Positions 35,705-44,410 of a DNA stretch of 64,000 nucleotides are shown here, in pieces. Source of the DNA: Clostridia bacterium (GTDB lineage Bacteria > Bacillota > Clostridia > Lachnospirales > Lachnospiraceae); contig CAJTHL010000005.1 of the NCBI GenBank assembly GCA_910576205.1, positions 124,001 to 188,000 of the forward strand. The letters are read 5' to 3'. The notes beneath the pieces were generated by a model. It was not told the origin of the DNA and made no database searches. It saw only the letters and a list, made by a program, of their open reading frames with translations. Position 1 is the stretch's first letter. Each line of letters starts with the position of its first letter. Both the position numbers and the translations under genes were made by a program.

Positions 35705-36073
35705 TTACATATCGTACAGCTTTCCGCTCTCTCTGTTCCGGCGTTCATGTCTTTCATAGTATCCGATCAGCCCGCCGGACTCATCCCGGAGGGCTACCAT
35801 GTACAAATCCTCGTTTTCCTTTTCTTTATGCTGGATATAGACCTCGTTGTGGGCAGTGCTTTCCTGGAACCAGGCCACAATCTCTTTCAGCTTTTCCTGG
35901 GAGCGTCTGCTGTGGCAGTTAAAGAGGCTTTTCCCAAGAATACCTGCATTTTTTTCATTTTCCCCCGATATGGCCGCCGGGTTCATGTAGAGAATCTCAT
36001 GCTCCGGACTGCAGATAACAATGGGGCGCGGATCCTGTTCCATAATGCTGCGGAAATATGCTGTGAAATCCAT
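35705..36073 (-). CDS. Single PAS-domain protein
   Basis: A 122-aa protein consisting of little more than one PAS domain: IVICSPEHEILYMNPAAI, then GKSLFNCHSRRSQEKLKEIV and the final beta strands VALRDESGGLIGYYERHE. There is no output domain, membrane segment or signal peptide. Such orphan PAS proteins may bind a ligand or another sensor. It lies at the rplS-side edge of the accessory block that separates rplS from trmD. Probably its own unit, downstream of the DUF4867 gene. Confidence 0.75.
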   Translation of the reverse strand: MDFTAYFRSIMEQDPRPIVICSPEHEILYMNPAAISGENEKNAGILGKSLFNCHSRRSQEKLKEIVAWFQESTAHNEVYIQHKEKENEDLYMVALRDESGGLIGYYERHERRNRESGKLYDM

Positions 36074-36092
36074 TTTTTCTCTCCTTTAAATA

Positions 36093-36120
36093 AGGAGGCA
36101 GGCTTTTAAAGCTGCCTCCT
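36093..36120 (-). terminator. Hairpin after the DUF4867 gene
   Basis: AGGAGGCAG pairs with CTGCCTCCT around a 10-nt AT-rich loop. On the minus strand it is followed by TATTTAAA, a poor U-run. It includes the only SD-like AGGAGG near the PAS gene, so it might also mask that site. Confidence 0.4.
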
Positions 36121-36137
36121 AAAATTTCGTTCTGCTT

Positions 36138-36755
36138 TTACAGCTTCAGATTTTCGCCTTTCAGTCCCACAAAGGCCCCCTCTGCCCCAAGGCCGGATTC
36201 CTCATGCGCAATAAGCCATTTGTTCCGGGCTGTCATAAGGCGGTCCTCCGCTGTGTCCCCGTGAAGTGCGGGCGCCTCGGTGTTGGTTCCCCTGGGAAGA
36301 ATAATGGCCACACGGAAGCCCTCCTCCTTCAGATTGCAGGGCGCATAATGAAGGGTGGTGGCATAGAGCTCTACCACACAGCCTGCGGGCGCTTCAAAGG
36401 CTTCCATCTTTGCGGTGTCGTAGGTAAAATCCGCCTCCACATCCTGCTGCATACCCACCAGCAGCACAGCCCCGGTAAGGGGAATGTTGATTTCTGAATT
36501 GCGGTGGTACTCTACGGCGTTCAGGGTGGTGTTATTTCCGTTACAATAGCCGATCTGAATGGGCATGCCTCCAAAAATACTGTCCTCAATCACGGAAAAT
36601 TCCTTACACTCCTCCAGCTCCGGGGAAGAGGCCACATAAACCACATTTTCCGGAAGAGGCGTTTCTCCCAGACGCTTCAGAAGATCCGGCACATCAGCCT
36701 TGATTACCTTGCCATATTTTTCAAACTCCTTGTCAAAAACACTTTTCACCTGCAT
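36138..36755 (-). CDS. DUF4867 family protein
   Basis: A 205-aa cytosolic protein matching the DUF4867 family. It is beta-rich and probably cupin-like: GAVLLVGMQQDVEADFTYDT followed by FEAPAGCVVELYATTLHYAP. The late segment NKWLIAHEESG is also typical. Members tend to lie in sugar operons, and a sugar or sugar-acid isomerase/lyase role has been suspected, but no reaction is known. The gene has its own promoter (36925-36954) and a repeat element that fills its 5' untranslated region. Confidence 0.7.
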   Translation of the reverse strand: MQVKSVFDKEFEKYGKVIKADVPDLLKRLGETPLPENVVYVASSPELEECKEFSVIEDSIFGGMPIQIGYCNGNNTTLNAVEYHRNSEINIPLTGAVLLVGMQQDVEADFTYDTAKMEAFEAPAGCVVELYATTLHYAPCNLKEEGFRVAIILPRGTNTEAPALHGDTAEDRLMTARNKWLIAHEESGLGAEGAFVGLKGENLKL

Positions 36756-36770
36756 AAAATCGGGTCCTCC

Positions 36771-36915
36771 TATTTTAGTTCCGCATCCGTCCTCCCAAGG
36801 CCCATGTACTGGAAGGATTTCTGACTGCTTCGCATTCCGAAATCCTTCCCGGCCTTGTCCGGGCTGATGCTGTTTTTAGTTCCGCATCCGTCCTCCCAAA
36901 GACAGGCAGACATCC
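36771..36915 (-). repeat. SD-proximal structured repeat, locus D (one and a part unit)
   Basis: In the minus-strand sense a partial unit (GGGAGGACGGATGCGGAACTAAA) is followed by a full unit with AACAGCATCAGCCCGG, GGAAGGATTTCGGAATGC, AGTCAGAAATCCTTCCAGTA, CATGGGCCTTGGGAGGACGG and ATGCGGAACTAAAATAGGAGG, the SD of the DUF4867 gene. Confidence 0.88.
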
Positions 36916-36924
36916 TTTTTGGAA

Positions 36925-36954
36925 ATCATACCACATAACCTGCAATGAGGTCAA
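36925..36954 (-). promoter_or_regulatory. Promoter upstream of repeat D and the DUF4867 gene
   Basis: TTGACC (36949-36954) and TATGAT (36925-36930) on the minus strand with an 18-bp spacer. Transcription would start near 36918, right at the edge of repeat D, so the repeat would form the whole 5' untranslated region. Confidence 0.55.
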
Positions 36955-37004
36955 TATTTCCCACTTCCCCAAAGTCCATTTTCTTCATAAACAATCCCTC
37001 TGCT

Positions 37005-38363
37005 TCATCCCCTTGTCAAATCCCGCACCCACCGGTAGCTGTTCCCGTAAATGGCAGCTGGCACGCATTTAAACACCTGGTCTGCATTGAGGCAGATCAC
37101 CACCGCCACGGCCGGCCAGTGGAACACAAAAGCAGCCAGACAGGAAAAGGGAATCACGATTCCCCAGATGGAGATTAAGTCCAGAATCACCGCGTACCGG
37201 GTATCCCCGCCTCCCCGGATAATCCCCACGTTTACCGGCATCTGGTAGGACATGGTAAGAAGCACTACGCTCTGAATCAGGATAAACGCACTGGCCAGTT
37301 CATACGTCTCGGGGGAAACCTTGTAAACTGACAGCAGCGGCACGCGGATAAGGTTGAGGGCGATACAGAGTGTTACTCCTGTCCCTACAAACAGGGCCTG
37401 CAGGGTCGTCACATACTGACGGAGATGGGTACGGTCGCCGCTTCCCACCTGTTTTCCGATCAGGATTGTGGCGGCTGTGCAGGCTCCCGCCGCCGCCACC
37501 TTCAAAAGCAGGAAGATAGTGGATGAAACGGAGTAGGCCGCAATAGCGTTATTGCTCATATGGCCCAGGATCGCCGTCTGGATGGCATTTGCCAGGCCCC
37601 AGAGAGTCCCCTGGAGAATCACCGGCGTGGCCGTCCGCAGGTAATCCATTCCCAGAACCCGGTCCAGAGAGAATATATCCCGCCCCCTAAGGCCCAGCTT
37701 TTTATCCTTTCCGAAAACATAAACCCACACAATCACAAATTCCAGGATACGGGCCGTCAGGGTTCCCACGGCCGCCCCTGCCACTCCCAGCTCCGGCGCG
37801 CCAAACCGTCCAGAAATCAGCACATAGTTGATACAGCAGTTCACCACCAGGGACACGCAGGAGACGCCCAGGGCAAGGCGGACGGTCTCCACGCTTCTCA
37901 TCACCCCAAGGAGCACTGTCGTCACCGCAAAAAAGAGGTAGGTAAACCGGATAATCCCCAGATAGCGCACGCCCTCCGCAACAATGGCCTCATCCTTCAC
38001 AAAAATCCTCACCAGAGCTTCCGGAAACAAAGAAGCCGCGGCAAACATAACCAGAGCAAAAAGAATCCCCGCCTTAAGAGCAATGGCTGAGAGCTGCCGG
38101 ATGGGTTTTGTCTGCTTCCGGCCCCAGTACTGCCCGGATAATACAATCAGGCCGTTGCTGATGGCAAACGCAATCTGCTGTACCACAAACTGGATCTGGT
38201 TTACGGCCGCCACCCCCGCCAGGGAAACCTCCGAATAACTGCCGATCATCACATTATCCGCCAGATTTACGCTGAGCACCACGGCCTGTTCCAGGATCAA
38301 GGTCCCGGCCAGAATGAAAAATGTGCGGTAAAAGGCCCGTTCTCTTACAAAAAGCTGTCTCAT
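37005..38363 (-). CDS. MATE family efflux transporter
   Basis: A 12-helix multidrug and toxin extrusion transporter, cation-coupled, in the cytoplasmic membrane. The start MRQLFVRERAFYRTFFILAG (38363) is preceded by AGAGGGAG. Two MATE bundles can be followed by their hydrophobic segments, for example VVLSVNLADNVMIGSYSEV early and GACTAATILIGKQVG in the second half. About 452 aa from this start, which is normal. It stands alone between DUF4867 and mtlD. The substrate is unknown. Confidence 0.9.
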   Translation of the reverse strand: MRQLFVRERAFYRTFFILAGTLILEQAVVLSVNLADNVMIGSYSEVSLAGVAAVNQIQFVVQQIAFAISNGLIVLSGQYWGRKQTKPIRQLSAIALKAGILFALVMFAAASLFPEALVRIFVKDEAIVAEGVRYLGIIRFTYLFFAVTTVLLGVMRSVETVRLALGVSCVSLVVNCCINYVLISGRFGAPELGVAGAAVGTLTARILEFVIVWVYVFGKDKKLGLRGRDIFSLDRVLGMDYLRTATPVILQGTLWGLANAIQTAILGHMSNNAIAAYSVSSTIFLLLKVAAAGACTAATILIGKQVGSGDRTHLRQYVTTLQALFVGTGVTLCIALNLIRVPLLSVYKVSPETYELASAFILIQSVVLLTMSYQMPVNVGIIRGGGDTRYAVILDLISIWGIVIPFSCLAAFVFHWPAVAVVICLNADQVFKCVPAAIYGNSYRWVRDLTRG

Positions 38364-38472
38364 GATTTTTATCTGCTCCCTCTTTTGTGCCCTCTTTTGG
38401 CTGTTAAGGCCCATTATAGCATGAATCCTTAAAATCCGCTACCGGATTCCAAAAGCTCTTAAGTATGGCATA

Positions 38473-38518
38473 CAAAAAAACTGTCCCCGCCATTTTATCC
38501 TGGCAAGGGGCAGTTTTC
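38473..38518 (-). terminator. Terminator after the MtlD-like gene
   Basis: On the minus strand AAAACTGCCCCTTGCCAGG pairs with its complement GGCGGGGACAGTTTT around ATAAAAT, followed by a run of T (38474-38480). It ends the polyol/sugar operon 13 nt after the stop codon. Confidence 0.85.
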
Positions 38519-38530
38519 CCTGGAATAATT

Positions 38531-39742
38531 TTAAATTACTTCTTTTAATTCCCTGCTGCGCGCATCCTCCGCAGCCAGTCTGAGTTCCCGGATACCGGTT
38601 CCCTGTCTGTACATCTCATAATAAGGCAGGATCCATGTATACAGAGGATGTCCATCCTCCAGCCCCGAGATTGTCCGAAGGGTTTCCTTTGCGTTCTCCA
38701 GGCTCTGGGGAAGTCCCTGCTCCCGGATATAGGCGTACACGGCCCCCGCCGTGCCCACACTGATAAAGGCCGGCGTAATTTCCTCCTCCAGGCAGAGATG
38801 GGAGGAGCCGATCATGCGGTCCGCCGGGGACAGCTTCCTTCTGGGATCTCCCCCCACCCGCTTGCAGGTATCCTTAAGAGCCCGGTTCGTAAAACGGAAA
38901 AGCAGATCCTGCACATGGCACATAAGCTGTTCCATGGGAATCCCGTACTTTTTTGACAGGGCCAGGGAGCTTTCCAGCATGGCGTTCTGCACAATACCCT
39001 GGGTGTCGGCATCCGCTATGGATTCAAAGATATAGTCTTTCCCGGAAAACATTCCCAGGTAAGCGCAGGTAGCGTGTCCCATGTTGTGGATATAGAGCTT
39101 TCTCTTAATATAGAAATCAAAGGGCTCAAAGGGAATCATATTCCCGATCTCCGGAATATCCCCCTTAAAGGCTGCCTTGTCCACAGGCAGAAACCCATAC
39201 CGCTCCACGCATACCCGCAGGGGATTGCCGTCCTTCATCTCCTCTGTCTGCACCGGCACCATACGGCCGATGGACGCCTCCACCAGACCTATATTTTTGT
39301 CAAACCAGCAGATCTCCTCCTCCGTAAGCTCTTCCTTCAGCATCTTCTCCACCACTTTGTTGGCGTCCATAAGGTTCTCACAGATAATGATATTCAAGGG
39401 TCTTCCGCTCTCTGCCATCCGCCTTCGGATTCCTGCCACAAGATTGGGAATGATAAATTTAAGGATATTGACCCCCACCGCTGTGGCCATAATATCCGCC
39501 TCTCCAATGGCGGCGGCCACCGCCGCCTGGTCATTTCCGTCTATGGCCCTCACATGCAGCACATCCAGGTCCTCATGGCCCTCGTTTGACACAATCCGCA
39601 CCGGATACTTTTTGTCCCGGTTCAAAGCCTCGATCACAGGCCTGGCCACATCCACAAAAGTTACCTCATAACCGGATGCCGAGAACAGCATCCCAATAAA
39701 TCCACGGCCGATGTTGCCGGCCCCATACATTACAGCTTTCAT
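38531..39742 (-). CDS. mtlD: Mannitol-1-phosphate 5-dehydrogenase family protein
   Basis: NAD-dependent polyol (phosphate) dehydrogenase. The Rossmann motif MKAVMYGAGNIGRGFIG begins the protein; NIIICENLMDA and the active-site lysine region HNMGHATCAYLGMFSGKDYI follow. At 403 aa it is slightly longer than E. coli MtlD (382). The ATG at 39742 is used, since upstream codons lie in repeat E. No mannitol PTS is encoded here. Instead the operon has a PfkB kinase, a TIM-barrel epimerase and a Gfo/Idh oxidoreductase, so the true substrate may be another polyol phosphate or a sugar acid. Confidence 0.82.
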   Translation of the reverse strand: MKAVMYGAGNIGRGFIGMLFSASGYEVTFVDVARPVIEALNRDKKYPVRIVSNEGHEDLDVLHVRAIDGNDQAAVAAAIGEADIMATAVGVNILKFIIPNLVAGIRRRMAESGRPLNIIICENLMDANKVVEKMLKEELTEEEICWFDKNIGLVEASIGRMVPVQTEEMKDGNPLRVCVERYGFLPVDKAAFKGDIPEIGNMIPFEPFDFYIKRKLYIHNMGHATCAYLGMFSGKDYIFESIADADTQGIVQNAMLESSLALSKKYGIPMEQLMCHVQDLLFRFTNRALKDTCKRVGGDPRRKLSPADRMIGSSHLCLEEEITPAFISVGTAGAVYAYIREQGLPQSLENAKETLRTISGLEDGHPLYTWILPYYEMYRQGTGIRELRLAAEDARSRELKEVI

Positions 39743-39756
39743 ATTCAGTCTCTCCA

Positions 39757-39876
39757 TTTTAGTACCGCATCTGCCCTTCGCGGCCCCATGTACTGGAAGG
39801 ATTTCCGGCTGCTTCACATCCTGAAATTCTTCCCGGGGCCTCTACGGGCATATGCTGTTTTTCGTACCGCCTCCGG
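39757..39876 (-). repeat. SD-proximal structured repeat, locus E
   Basis: One unit between the PfkB kinase stop and the mtlD start. Sense strand: AACAGCATATGCCCG, GAGGCCCCGGGAAGAATTTCAGG, AGCAGCCGGAAATCCTTCC, AGTACATGGGGCC, GGGCAGATGCGGTACTAAAATGGAGAG; the last part contains the mtlD ribosome site. The start of a further unit (GGCGGTACGAAA) is visible at its 5' edge. Confidence 0.88.
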
Positions 39877-39877
39877 T

Positions 39878-40879
39878 TTATGTGTATTGTCTGGCCAGTT
39901 CCAGCACTTCTGCCGCCGGACGCAGCCCTTCCGTGGCCCCCTTCTCGGACAGGGAGGCTGCCGCCGCGCAGATTCCCAGGTGGATGCTTTCTTTTAGCGT
40001 CCATTTTTTCTGCGCCCCGTAGAGAACGCCGGCGCAGAAGGCGTCCCCGGCTCCTACCGTGCCCTTGATATACCCTTGGGGAAGAGACAGGCTCTTCAAG
40101 CTGAAAAACCGGTTTTCCTCATCCAGGCCAAAGCCCCCCTCGGGACAGTGGATCACGGCCCAGGTGGATACGCCCAGCTCCTTCATCTTCCGAAGGGCAG
40201 GCTCCATATTATCCAGAATCAGAGATTCCTCCTTGTTCCTAAGGGAAATCCCGGTCACCTGCTGGGCCTCCAGCTCATTGATGACGCAGTAATCCGCGTA
40301 TTTCATGGCCGGGCGCACCAGGGCCTGAAAGCGGTCTCCCGTCTCCGTCACCACATCGATGGACGTCTTAATCCCCCGGCTCTGGGCAGTTTTAAGGAGG
40401 CGGGCCATCTTCGTACCATGCTCCTCATCCTCCTGGTCCAAAGCATCAAGAAGAAGAATATAACCCACATGGAGAATTTCCCCGTGAATCTCATCCCAGT
40501 CGATAAAGCTCTCGTCAAAGTACGCGTTTGCCCCCCGGTACTGGAAGAATGTACGGGCCTTTGTTTCATTGTCGCTCATTACCGCCGTAAAGGACGTTTT
40601 TCCCTGCCGTTTCAAAAGCCCCAGGCCGATATTGGGATGCCGCCCCAGCTCTTCCAGAATAAAGTCCCCCTCCGGGTCTGTGCCAATGACCCCAAGGGCT
40701 TCCAGGGGCAGTCTGTCGTCCAGCTTCGCAAGATCCGTAATCACATTGCAGACCGCTCCTCCGATGGATCTGGCAATGCCTTCTGTAATGGTTGTCAGTT
40801 CACTTTGTTTTGGCCACCGCTCTATGGGATATGTGATATCCACAATCAGGTTTCCGGCCACGCATATTCCCTCTCTCAT
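39878..40879 (-). CDS. PfkB family carbohydrate kinase
   Basis: Ribokinase-fold kinase, 333 aa. Opens with GICVAGNLIVDITYPIERWP, has IGGAVCNVITDLAKL in the sugar site and the catalytic GTVGAGDAFCAGVLYG near residue 283. It lies 12 nt downstream of the TIM-barrel epimerase and upstream of the MtlD-like gene. A simple reading is that it phosphorylates a sugar or polyol which MtlD then oxidises, but the order of steps is inference. Not closely similar to the kinase at 19362-20492. Confidence 0.87.
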   Translation of the reverse strand: MREGICVAGNLIVDITYPIERWPKQSELTTITEGIARSIGGAVCNVITDLAKLDDRLPLEALGVIGTDPEGDFILEELGRHPNIGLGLLKRQGKTSFTAVMSDNETKARTFFQYRGANAYFDESFIDWDEIHGEILHVGYILLLDALDQEDEEHGTKMARLLKTAQSRGIKTSIDVVTETGDRFQALVRPAMKYADYCVINELEAQQVTGISLRNKEESLILDNMEPALRKMKELGVSTWAVIHCPEGGFGLDEENRFFSLKSLSLPQGYIKGTVGAGDAFCAGVLYGAQKKWTLKESIHLGICAAAASLSEKGATEGLRPAAEVLELARQYT

Positions 40880-40891
40880 TTGTTTTCCTCT

Positions 40892-41893
40892 CTACTCGTT
40901 TTTCAAAGCTCTGTCAAAGGCAAAATCCGATGCCGAAAAATTAATTTTCTTTGTAAATTCGCAGGCCTCTGTGCCGCCGAACACCCGCTCCATGCCGCTG
41001 TCCTCCCACTCAATGGACAACGGCCCTGTGTATCCCTTCTGATTCAGCACCCGGATAATGGAGTCAAAATCCACATGTCCGTGTCCTGGGGACACAAAAT
41101 TCCACCCTCTTCTCTGATCGCCAAAGGTAATGTGGGAGCCAAGGATTCCATTCCTTCCGTTGAGATTCAGCTTCGCGTCCTTGATGTGTACATGGTAGAC
41201 GCGGTCTGCAAAGTCAAAAAGAAACATGGCCGGATCCAGCCCCTGCCAGATTAAATGGCTTGGATCAAAATTAATGCCAAGAGTCGGCCGGTAATCAAAC
41301 ACCTCCAGAAGCTTCTTTGTGCTCCAGTAATCAAAAGCGATCTCCGTGGGATGCACCTCCAGAGCCAGCTTTACCCCGCATTTGTCAAACTCATCAAATA
41401 TGGGCGTCCAGAGCTCTTTTACCTTCTGATACCCCTCCTCCACCATCTCCTCTGAGGTCTGGGGAAAGGAATACCAGAATTTCCAGATGGGGGAGCCCAT
41501 AAAAAAGGTCACCACATCCACTCCCATGGCCTTCGCCCCGTGGGCCGTCACCTTCATCTCCTCTATGGCCCACTTCTGAATCTCCTCCGGCTTTCCGGCA
41601 AGCTTAGCAGGCGCAAATCCGTCCAGACGGGGATCGTAGGCCCAGGTAAGGGAATCTGTCACGCACTGCCCTGTCAGATGGGCGCTGATAGCCCAGCAGC
41701 CAAGATTGTATTTTGCCAGGGTGTCCTTTACCTCCTGCACATAGGCGGGATCCGCAGCAGCCCTTCTCACATCCAGATGGGCGTCCTTGGCCAGTTCCAG
41801 CCCCTCATAACCCATCTGCTTTCCCAGCCTGCATATTTCTTCCAGGGAAAGATCTCCCCACTGAATCGTAAACAATGTCACAGGTCTTGCCAT
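40892..41893 (-). CDS. Sugar phosphate isomerase/epimerase (xylose isomerase-like TIM barrel)
   Basis: A 333-aa AP2Ec-fold TIM barrel of the IolE/IolI/DTE type. It opens ARPVTLFTIQWGDLSLEEIC; metal-ligand regions are LALEVHPTEIAFD (Glu), GINFDPSHLIWQGLD (Asp, His), VYHVHIKDAKL (His) and LSIEWEDSGMERV (Glu). Reactions in this group range from keto-sugar epimerisation to inosose dehydration. The operon partners are a Gfo/Idh oxidoreductase and a PfkB kinase, a combination common in inositol or rare-sugar pathways. Exact substrate unknown. Confidence 0.85.
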   Translation of the reverse strand: MARPVTLFTIQWGDLSLEEICRLGKQMGYEGLELAKDAHLDVRRAAADPAYVQEVKDTLAKYNLGCWAISAHLTGQCVTDSLTWAYDPRLDGFAPAKLAGKPEEIQKWAIEEMKVTAHGAKAMGVDVVTFFMGSPIWKFWYSFPQTSEEMVEEGYQKVKELWTPIFDEFDKCGVKLALEVHPTEIAFDYWSTKKLLEVFDYRPTLGINFDPSHLIWQGLDPAMFLFDFADRVYHVHIKDAKLNLNGRNGILGSHITFGDQRRGWNFVSPGHGHVDFDSIIRVLNQKGYTGPLSIEWEDSGMERVFGGTEACEFTKKINFSASDFAFDRALKNE

Positions 41894-41906
41894 TTGATTT
41901 TACCTC

Positions 41907-41936
41907 CTATTTTCGTTCCGCATGCGCCACGGCTTC
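41907..41936 (-). repeat. SD-proximal repeat, locus F (3' fragment only)
   Basis: Only the SD-proximal end is left: GCGCATGCGGAACG then AAAATAGGAGG in the minus-strand sense, directly upstream of the TIM-barrel gene start. It matches the last ~25 nt of the other copies. Confidence 0.5.
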
Positions 41937-41937
41937 T

Positions 41938-43074
41938 CTATAAGCTCACCCAGATATTTCCCTTTTCATTACTCTTAAGACAGGCCTCCACATATTTAAG
42001 ACCGTTTACGCCCTCCTCTATGGTGGGGTAATCGATCATGTCCTCCATGAAGGAGCCCTGGTTTTTCGCCTGCACGCAGGCGGCGAAGCTGTCATACAGA
42101 TTACCCATGGCTTCCAGCCATCCTTCGGTATGGCCGGAAGGGAGCCTTCCATACTTTGCCGCTCCCGGCGTCACCGCCCCATAGCCTCTCTTGATAATAT
42201 TGGGAATGCCGTCCTCCCGGATCAGCGTAACCTCCTCCGGTGTCTCCTGGAACCACAGAAGGCTTCCTTTGGAGCCGTAAATACGCAGCCGCAGACTGTT
42301 GTCGCATCCGATGGCAAACTGGCTGGTCCAGTTTATGCCTGTGGCCCCGCCCTCATATTCCACCAGAATCTGGTCGTTGTCATCAAGCTTCCTGCCAGGC
42401 ACTACCACATCCATCTTTGCCAGCACTCTCTTAATCTTAAGGCCCGTTACGGTAGCCACTGCATTTTCCACATGGGTTCCCAGATCTCCCAGGCAGTTTA
42501 CCCTTCCCGACTGTGCCGGGTCGCATCTCCACTCGCCCTGCTTTCCGCCCCAGTCGTTCTCTTTGTACAGCCACCCCTGGGGATACTCCGCCATCACGGT
42601 GCGCACCGTGCCGATCTCCCCACCACGGATGAGATCCCGCATAAATTTCATGGTTACATGGCCCGTGTAAGTGTAGGTAACCATAAAGAGCAGACCCTTG
42701 TCTTTTGCAAGCCTCTCAAGCTCCTCTGCCTCCGAAACCGTAGTCACCAGAGGCTTGTCGCAGGCCACATGGATTCCCGCCTCCAAAAACGCTTTGCAGA
42801 TCTCATAATGGGTATTGTTGGGGGTTACCACCACCACGAAGCTGATGCCGTCCTCCCGGGCCGCCTCAGCCCTTGCCATTTCCCTGTAATCCGGGTAACA
42901 CCGCTGTGGCGCAATTCCAAGAATTTCCCCCTGGGCCAGGCATTTTTCATGGTTTCTGGAGAAACAGCCCGCCACAAGCTCCGCCGTGGCATCCAGACTG
43001 ATGGCCTTTCTGTGAGCCTCCCCGATAAAGGCCCCAGGGCCGCCGCCCACCATACCGTATCTTAATTTTGCCAT
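41938..43074 (-). CDS. Gfo/Idh/MocA family oxidoreductase
   Basis: NAD(P)-dependent sugar or inositol dehydrogenase type, 378 aa. The Rossmann fold begins at once (AKLRYGMVGGGPGAFIGEAH); the conserved lysine is in HVACDKPLVTTVSEAEELE and the C-terminal alpha/beta domain follows from about residue 130. Start chosen at 43074 with AGGGAAGGG upstream. First gene of the four-gene operon Gfo/Idh - TIM barrel - PfkB - MtlD. The AraC regulator upstream on the same strand may control it. Confidence 0.9.
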   Translation of the reverse strand: MAKLRYGMVGGGPGAFIGEAHRKAISLDATAELVAGCFSRNHEKCLAQGEILGIAPQRCYPDYREMARAEAAREDGISFVVVVTPNNTHYEICKAFLEAGIHVACDKPLVTTVSEAEELERLAKDKGLLFMVTYTYTGHVTMKFMRDLIRGGEIGTVRTVMAEYPQGWLYKENDWGGKQGEWRCDPAQSGRVNCLGDLGTHVENAVATVTGLKIKRVLAKMDVVVPGRKLDDNDQILVEYEGGATGINWTSQFAIGCDNSLRLRIYGSKGSLLWFQETPEEVTLIREDGIPNIIKRGYGAVTPGAAKYGRLPSGHTEGWLEAMGNLYDSFAACVQAKNQGSFMEDMIDYPTIEEGVNGLKYVEACLKSNEKGNIWVSL

Positions 43075-43199
43075 CTCAGATCCCTTCCCTTCTTTGCTAT
43101 CCTTCCCCTGCAAAAATGTATATTCTCACAAGTATGGTTGATTTTATCATATCATCATCAGGGATCTTTTACATGGTTTACCTTACCGTTAACCGCCGA

Positions 43200-44198
43200 T
43201 TAATTTGCTGTTTTCTGTCCCGGTTTCCCCTCTGTCCTTGCATCTGCCTCCGAAAATGTCCGGCTGTTTCCAGCCAGTTCCAGCAATTTTATGCTGTCCC
43301 AGACAGAGTAAAAGGTCTGGGTATTGATAACATCCTCATTTTTTTCCTCCACCACATGGATGGTATGGCTGTTCCGGTATTCCATGGGGGTATACCCCAG
43401 CTGCTTCTGATAAATCTTGTTGAGATACCGGTAATCGGAGAACCCACACTCCAGGCAGATCTCCGTAATGCTCTTGTTTGTCCTCTCCACCAGCTTCCTG
43501 GCCCGCTCAAAACGCATTAGGGCCACATACTGCTGAAAAGGGATCCCCAGCATTTCCCGGAAAAAATGGGACAGGTAATGCATGGACAAATGTTCCATCC
43601 TGGCAATGTCCGTCAGCATAACCTTCTCCGTAAAATGGCTCTCAATATAATCGGTAATCCGGTTCAGCCGTTTTCCCTTGTGATACCGCTCCGTCTGCTC
43701 TTTCCCGGAAATCCGGTGCCATTTCTGGGTACATAAAAGGACGCCAAAGATCTCATAGAGACAGGACATGCAGAAAAATTCATAATTTTTCTCCTTCTTA
43801 AAATAGAGCTTCGCCACCTTAAGCAAAAGCCCTCTGAGCCGCCTAAGTTCCCCGCTGTCCTCCGCAAAGGACAGATGAATCCCGTCAAACTCCACCCGTC
43901 GGATATCCGGGTAAGCCCGCACGCAGAACCCGGAAGCAATCTGGACAGAGAGAATCACCACATTCTCCGTCAACGCGTGGAGTTCATGGCTCTGATGAGG
44001 ATTGCATAAAATCACATCCCCTTTCCCGAAAACCTTTGCCTCCCGGTTGGCAAACACCGAAACTTCCCCCGACAAAACCAGGCAGATCTCAAACTCCTTG
44101 TGCATATGGGGCCTCCGGTAGGTCATTCCCACAAGAAACAGATTTAAATCCTCCATCTGAAGATGTTTTACGATTTCGTATTCCTGCATAAAATTCAC
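43200..44198 (-). CDS. AraC family transcriptional regulator
   Basis: A 332-aa activator-type regulator. The cupin-like N-terminal domain (PHMHKEFEICLVLSGEVSVF, then ILCNPHQSHELHAL) probably binds a sugar. The C-terminal DNA-binding domain has DIARMEHLSMHYLSHFFREM and ITEICLECGFSDYRYLNKIY. The last ~50 residues extend beyond the usual end after TPMEYRNSH. It lies 125 nt upstream of the Gfo/Idh operon and divergent from the xylose-isomerase-like gene, so either or both may be targets. Confidence 0.9.
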   Translation of the reverse strand: MNFMQEYEIVKHLQMEDLNLFLVGMTYRRPHMHKEFEICLVLSGEVSVFANREAKVFGKGDVILCNPHQSHELHALTENVVILSVQIASGFCVRAYPDIRRVEFDGIHLSFAEDSGELRRLRGLLLKVAKLYFKKEKNYEFFCMSCLYEIFGVLLCTQKWHRISGKEQTERYHKGKRLNRITDYIESHFTEKVMLTDIARMEHLSMHYLSHFFREMLGIPFQQYVALMRFERARKLVERTNKSITEICLECGFSDYRYLNKIYQKQLGYTPMEYRNSHTIHVVEEKNEDVINTQTFYSVWDSIKLLELAGNSRTFSEADARTEGKPGQKTAN

Positions 44199-44410
44199 GT
44201 CCTCACATTTTCTGGGAAGCTCTGTCCCACAGCAAATCAGCAGGGCAGATTTATTTGCTGCTTCTAATCATACCATTTAAAACGCCGCCTTTCAACAAAA
44301 ACACCGTCCCACACCAAATACTTCCAACAACAAATTAATCTGTCCCCCACCGCAAAAGGGACAATGCATTTTCAAGCCAAAGCCCCTATACTAGTCACAT
44401 CAGGCAAAAC
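44199..44410. other. Divergent intergenic region between AraC and xylose-isomerase-like genes
   Basis: About 210 bp without a gene, more AT-rich than the surroundings. A TATACT box at 44387-44392 (plus strand) stands ~20 bp before repeat G, but no good -35 was found at 16-18 bp. GGGACAG and CTGTCCC, GCAGATTTATTTGCTGC (about 44233-44251, a small dyad) are the only other patterns. No coding potential was recognised. Confidence 0.4.

Noticed and set aside
38531..39742. Mannitol PTS locus
   Set aside because: The dehydrogenase is MtlD-like but no EIIA or EIICB mannitol genes or MtlR occur; the kinase in the operon is a PfkB type.
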